Source: JBAYVY01 sp041674345 (GTDB taxonomy: Bacteria > Planctomycetota > Phycisphaerae > Phycisphaerales > Zrk34). Taken from it: DNA of 6,379 bases. The notes beneath the pieces were generated by a model. The model was given only the letters and a program-made list of their open reading frames with translations, was not told the DNA's origin and ran no database searches. The translations under genes and the position numbers were made by a program. The stretch covers positions 1 through 6,379 of the forward strand of contig JBAYVY010000223.1 of assembly GCA_041674345.1 (NCBI GenBank), in the 5' to 3' direction. Positions 4,044-6,379 of the stretch are shown piece after piece; the stretch's first letter is position 1; each line of letters starts with the position of its first letter.

Positions 4044-5387
4044 TCACTTCTGACTCGCGGCCAGTGCTTGTTCCAAATCGGCGAGGATGTCTTCGACGTC
4101 TTCCAGGCCGACGCTGACGCGGATGTAGTCTTCGGTGACGCCGGCGGCTTGGAGTTCGGCGTCGGTGAGCTGGCTGTGCGTCGTGCTGGCGGGGTGGATG
4201 ACCAGCGTTTTGGCGTCGCCGATGTTGGCCAGGTGTGAGCAGAGTTTGCATGCTTCAATGAACTTTCGACCGGCGGCACGTCCGCCCCCGGAACCATCCC
4301 CGGAGCCGCCCTTGATGCCGAAGCCCAGGATCGCGCCGGCGGGTTGCGTGCCGTCGGGATAAGCGGGGAAATACTTGTTGAGCATGTCATTGTCGGGATG
4401 GCTGGGCAGGCCGGGGTAGTTGACCCATTCGACGAACTTGTGCCGTTCGAGGTGTTGGGCGACTTTCATCGCGTTTTTGCAATGGCGCTTCATACGCAGG
4501 TGCAGCGTTTCCAGGCCCTGCAAAAAGAGGAAGGCGTTGAACGGACTCATGCAGCCGCCCATGTCGCGGAGCCAGTGCGTGCGGCAGGTGATGATGTAGC
4601 ACAGTTGTCCGACCGCGTCGTGGAAGACCGTGCCGTGATACGAAGCGTCCGGTTCGGTGAACATCGGCCACTGCCCGGGTTCCTTTTTCCAGTCGAACTT
4701 GCCGGAATCGACGATGCAGCCGCCGATGCTGGTTCCGTGGCCGCCGATGAACTTGGTGCAGGAATAGACGGCGATATCGGCGCCGTGATCGAAGGGCCGA
4801 TAGATCATCGGGGCGACGGTGTTGTCGCAGATGACCGGCAGGCCGCGGGCGTGGGCGATGTCGGCGATTTTTTGATAGTCGTAGATGCAGTTTTTCGGAT
4901 TGGCGATGGTTTCGTAATACACCGCGCGGGTATTGGGCCTGATCGCTTTGTCGATGTTGGCGGGGGTGGTCATATCGACGAAGGTGGTGTCGATGCCGAG
5001 TCGTTTGAAGGTTTGGGACAGGAGGGTGACGGTTCCGCCGTAGAGCGCATCGGCGGCGACGATGTGCCCGCCGGTGTGGCAGATGTTGAGCAGGGCGATG
5101 GTGATGGCGAACTGACCCGATGAGACGGCGAGCGCGCCGATGCCGCCGTCGAGCGCGGCCATGCGCTGTTCCAGCGCATCGGTGGTCGGGTTCATCAGCC
5201 GGGTGTAAATCCAGCCCATTTCCTTCAGCGCGAAAAGATCGGCCGCGTGCTGCGTGTCGCGGAAGACGTAGCTGGTGGTCTGGTGGATGGGCATGGCGCG
5301 GCTGCCGGTGGCCGGGTCGGGCTTTTGACCGGCGTGCAAAGCGCGCGTGCCCAAACCATTGAGTTGAGGTCCGAGGTTCGTCGTCAT
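4044..5387 (-). CDS. metY: O-acetylhomoserine sulfhydrylase (aminocarboxypropyltransferase)
   Basis: This PLP enzyme of the Cys/Met metabolism family makes homocysteine from O-acetylhomoserine and sulfide in the cytosol, feeding methionine. The 447 residues are near the usual MetY length, longer than cystathionine gamma-synthase. Visible landmarks are YTRLMNPTT (61-69), the PLP-stacking region SSGQFA (89-94), Asp188 in CDNTVAP, the Schiff-base Lys212 in SCTKFIGGHGTS, and the C-terminal SHLANIGDAKTLVIHPASTT. DNTVAP replaces the more usual DNTFATP. A glycine-rich insert, GGSGDGSGGGRAAG (360-373), lies where most relatives have a short KGG loop. The ATG is set by AGGGAG eight bases upstream. It is convergent with the DUF433 fragment and lies downstream of the URO-D gene, separated by 287 structured bases, so it is probably transcribed on its own. 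Confidence 0.92.
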   Translation of the reverse strand: MTTNLGPQLNGLGTRALHAGQKPDPATGSRAMPIHQTTSYVFRDTQHAADLFALKEMGWIYTRLMNPTTDALEQRMAALDGGIGALAVSSGQFAITIALLNICHTGGHIVAADALYGGTVTLLSQTFKRLGIDTTFVDMTTPANIDKAIRPNTRAVYYETIANPKNCIYDYQKIADIAHARGLPVICDNTVAPMIYRPFDHGADIAVYSCTKFIGGHGTSIGGCIVDSGKFDWKKEPGQWPMFTEPDASYHGTVFHDAVGQLCYIITCRTHWLRDMGGCMSPFNAFLFLQGLETLHLRMKRHCKNAMKVAQHLERHKFVEWVNYPGLPSHPDNDMLNKYFPAYPDGTQPAGAILGFGIKGGSGDGSGGGRAAGRKFIEACKLCSHLANIGDAKTLVIHPASTTHSQLTDAELQAAGVTEDYIRVSVGLEDVEDILADLEQALAASQK

Positions 5388-5395
5388 GTTGTTCG

Positions 5396-5401
5396 CTCCC
5401 T
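5396..5401 (-). promoter_or_regulatory. Shine-Dalgarno site of metY
   Basis: On the minus strand AGGGAG ends eight bases before the metY ATG (5387-5385). It is a strong, well-spaced site and supports this start. I see no SAM or SAH riboswitch consensus between it and the URO-D gene. Confidence 0.75.
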
Positions 5402-5505
5402 GCGAATGAAGTCATCAGCGTAGATCAAGCGATGTGCGGCGGCAAGCGTGAAACGGCGGGCAAGCGGCGGCGGGGCGCATGCCAGTTTTCGCGGGATGCC
5501 ATTTC

Positions 5506-5541
5506 GTCATCGTGATTGTCAGGGTGATCGTCCGGGTGATC
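5506..5541. repeat. Three imperfect 12-bp tandem repeats
   Basis: GTCATCGTGATT (5506-5517), GTCAGGGTGATC (5518-5529) and GTCCGGGTGATC (5530-5541) follow one another without a gap. Neighbouring units differ at three and one positions. The repeat lies in the URO-D to metY gap. The period is a multiple of three and would read as alternating Ile-Thr-type peptides, but no gene is supported there. It could be a binding-site cluster or slippage product. Confidence 0.65.
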
Positions 5542-5587
5542 GGCGGTGCCATGCGTGGTTTCGAGGACGACCCCGGCCCCCGATCCC

Positions 5588-5626
5588 AGTCCCCGCGCAG
5601 GGTGTCATGCACCCCCTTCGGGGACT
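5588..5626. repeat. Two-tier hairpin between the URO-D gene and metY
   Basis: AGTCCCCG (5588-5595) pairs perfectly with CGGGGACT (5619-5626). Inside, GGGTG (5600-5604) pairs with CACCC (5610-5614) around TCATG. The two stems are separated by a symmetric 4-by-4 internal loop. A further CGGGGACT at 5644-5651 could replace the right arm, so two mutually exclusive folds are possible. It lies about 50 bases after the URO-D stop on the minus strand. No U tract follows, so it may be an mRNA-end stabiliser, a dispersed repeat or a leader element of metY. Confidence 0.65.
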
Positions 5627-5654
5627 CAGGTCCGGCTTGGGGGCGGGGACTTCC

Positions 5655-5666
5655 GGGGGGGGGGGG
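5655..5666. repeat. G12 homopolymer tract
   Basis: Twelve consecutive G on the plus strand (C12 in the minus-strand transcript) begin eight bases after the URO-D stop codon. Runs of this length are prone to slippage in replication and to sequencing or assembly error. Being outside the coding frame, a length change would not alter the protein. It could pair with other C-rich or G-rich parts of the gap. Confidence 0.85.
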
Positions 5667-5674
5667 CGCGGCGG

Positions 5675-6379
5675 TCAGCCGCCCAGTTCGGCGCAGCGTT
5701 GGCGGTAGTGGAGGTAATCGGCGTAGGGGACTTCGTTGGGGACCGAATGATCGCAGCAGGGGATGTAGCCGCCGCGTTGTCGCATGTGGGGGAGGATGTG
5801 ATCGAGCATGGCGTCGATGGCGTGGCGGCCCTGGGCGAGGACGCGTTTGTCGATGCCGCCGCATAGGACGAGATGGGGGTGGTCGCGGGCGATTTGCACG
5901 ACATCGCAACCGCTGGCGACTTCAAAGGGACTCATCACGTCCATGCCGAGGGCATCGGTGAACCAGGGGATGGTGGGCCGGCAGTCGCCGTCGGTGTCGA
6001 TTTGAACGTGGAGGTGGCGGGAGCGGTCGATCTGGTGGGAGCGCAGATTGGCGATCAGTTGCTGGTAATAGGGGAAGACGAATTCTTTGAGTGTGTCGTG
6101 GCCGATGAGTGAGCCGTGGTTGTAGCAGATGTCTTCCGTGAAGAAGATTTCGTCGAGGGTGACGTGCCGCTGGTGGCGTGCGATGACGACATCGGCGAGC
6201 ATGAACCACGTCTTCATGCAGTCGTGGACCAGATCGGGGTGATCGTAGAAAGCGAGGAGCCAGCCCTCGGGACCGATCATGCTGCGGAGGTACATGCCCG
6301 CGCCGGCGAGGCGTTGCGTGATGACCAAGCCCTGTTGCGCGGCGGTGACGGCGCGGGCCATGCGCTGATCGAAGTCGGC
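5675..6379 (-). CDS. Uroporphyrinogen decarboxylase (URO-D) family protein, 5' end outside the window
   Basis: The frame is open to the right edge; 234 residues are visible, roughly the C-terminal two thirds of a family usually about 340-370 long. The partial codons at the edge read ADFDQRMARAV, so the ATG at 6361 is internal. Motifs, counted from that Met, include HVQIDTDGDCRPTIPWF (118-134), GMDVMSPFEVASGCDVV (139-155), LCGGIDKRVL (166-175) and GGYIPCCDHSVPNEVPY (197-213). These match the URO-D-like TIM-barrel group that includes cobamide-dependent methyltransferases such as MtaA/CmuA, rather than true haem-pathway HemE. The substrate cannot be read from this part. The C terminus is complete (TGA at 5677-5675). 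Next on the same strand is metY, 287 bases away. Confidence 0.85.
   Translation of the reverse strand, partial: ADFDQRMARAVTAAQQGLVITQRLAGAGMYLRSMIGPEGWLLAFYDHPDLVHDCMKTWFMLADVVIARHQRHVTLDEIFFTEDICYNHGSLIGHDTLKEFVFPYYQQLIANLRSHQIDRSRHLHVQIDTDGDCRPTIPWFTDALGMDVMSPFEVASGCDVVQIARDHPHLVLCGGIDKRVLAQGRHAIDAMLDHILPHMRQRGGYIPCCDHSVPNEVPYADYLHYRQRCAELGG

Noticed and set aside
4344..5415. Long plus-strand and minus-strand alternative frames over metY
   Set aside because: They are arginine-, proline- or valine/glycine-rich shadows of the strongly conserved MetY frame and have no family signature.
5388..5674. Known SAM or SAH riboswitch in front of metY
   Set aside because: I looked for the conserved cores on the minus strand and saw none; only generic hairpins are present.

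Overview
The window reads as a GC-rich bacterial chromosome segment with scattered single genes on both strands and many short intergenic repeats. High GC3 in the genes, the several unrelated hairpin repeat families, and the uroporphyrinogen-decarboxylase-family protein would fit Planctomycetota or a PVC-type relative. This is an inference: there is no rRNA or other marker in the window.

Layout. The first 148 bases hold a possible 3' end of a gene entering from the left. From about 149 to 717 there is no convincing intact gene. Instead there is a stack of repeats: a heptamer tandem array (242-300), a 130-base imperfect palindrome of CACGGAG units (321-450), a perfect 14-bp-arm hairpin (513-543) and a shrinking direct-repeat array (606-717). 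That array abuts what looks like the last ~50 codons of a lost glycosyltransferase (718-876). Next comes a HicA toxin and a HicB-like antitoxin arranged tail to tail (1033-1457), bracketed by two identical 26-base hairpin repeats (917-942 and 1507-1532). Then follow a secreted, membrane-anchored PsbP/DcrB-like protein (minus strand) divergent from a SlyX-like coiled coil (plus), another dispersed hairpin repeat (2586-2670), and a class I DAHP synthase (first step of the shikimate pathway). After that come a truncated DUF433 antitoxin-like gene with its own consensus -10 box, an O-acetylhomoserine sulfhydrylase (minus strand), and the C-terminal two thirds of a URO-D-family protein (minus strand, running off the right edge).

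How the genes relate. The metabolic genes (aromatic amino acid entry, homocysteine synthesis, URO-D family) do not form an obvious pathway or operon. The stress or regulatory parts are hicA/hicB and the DUF433 remnant. The most unusual points are the convergent hicA/hicB pair with a 4-base overlap of the two stop codons, and its bracketing repeats. In addition, three genes without a Shine-Dalgarno sequence (hicA, hicB, slyX) each have a -10-like hexamer ending exactly 7 bases before the ATG, as expected for leaderless mRNAs. The PsbP-like gene and metY instead have clear Shine-Dalgarno sequences. I see no CRISPR array, tRNA, rRNA or intact transposase.
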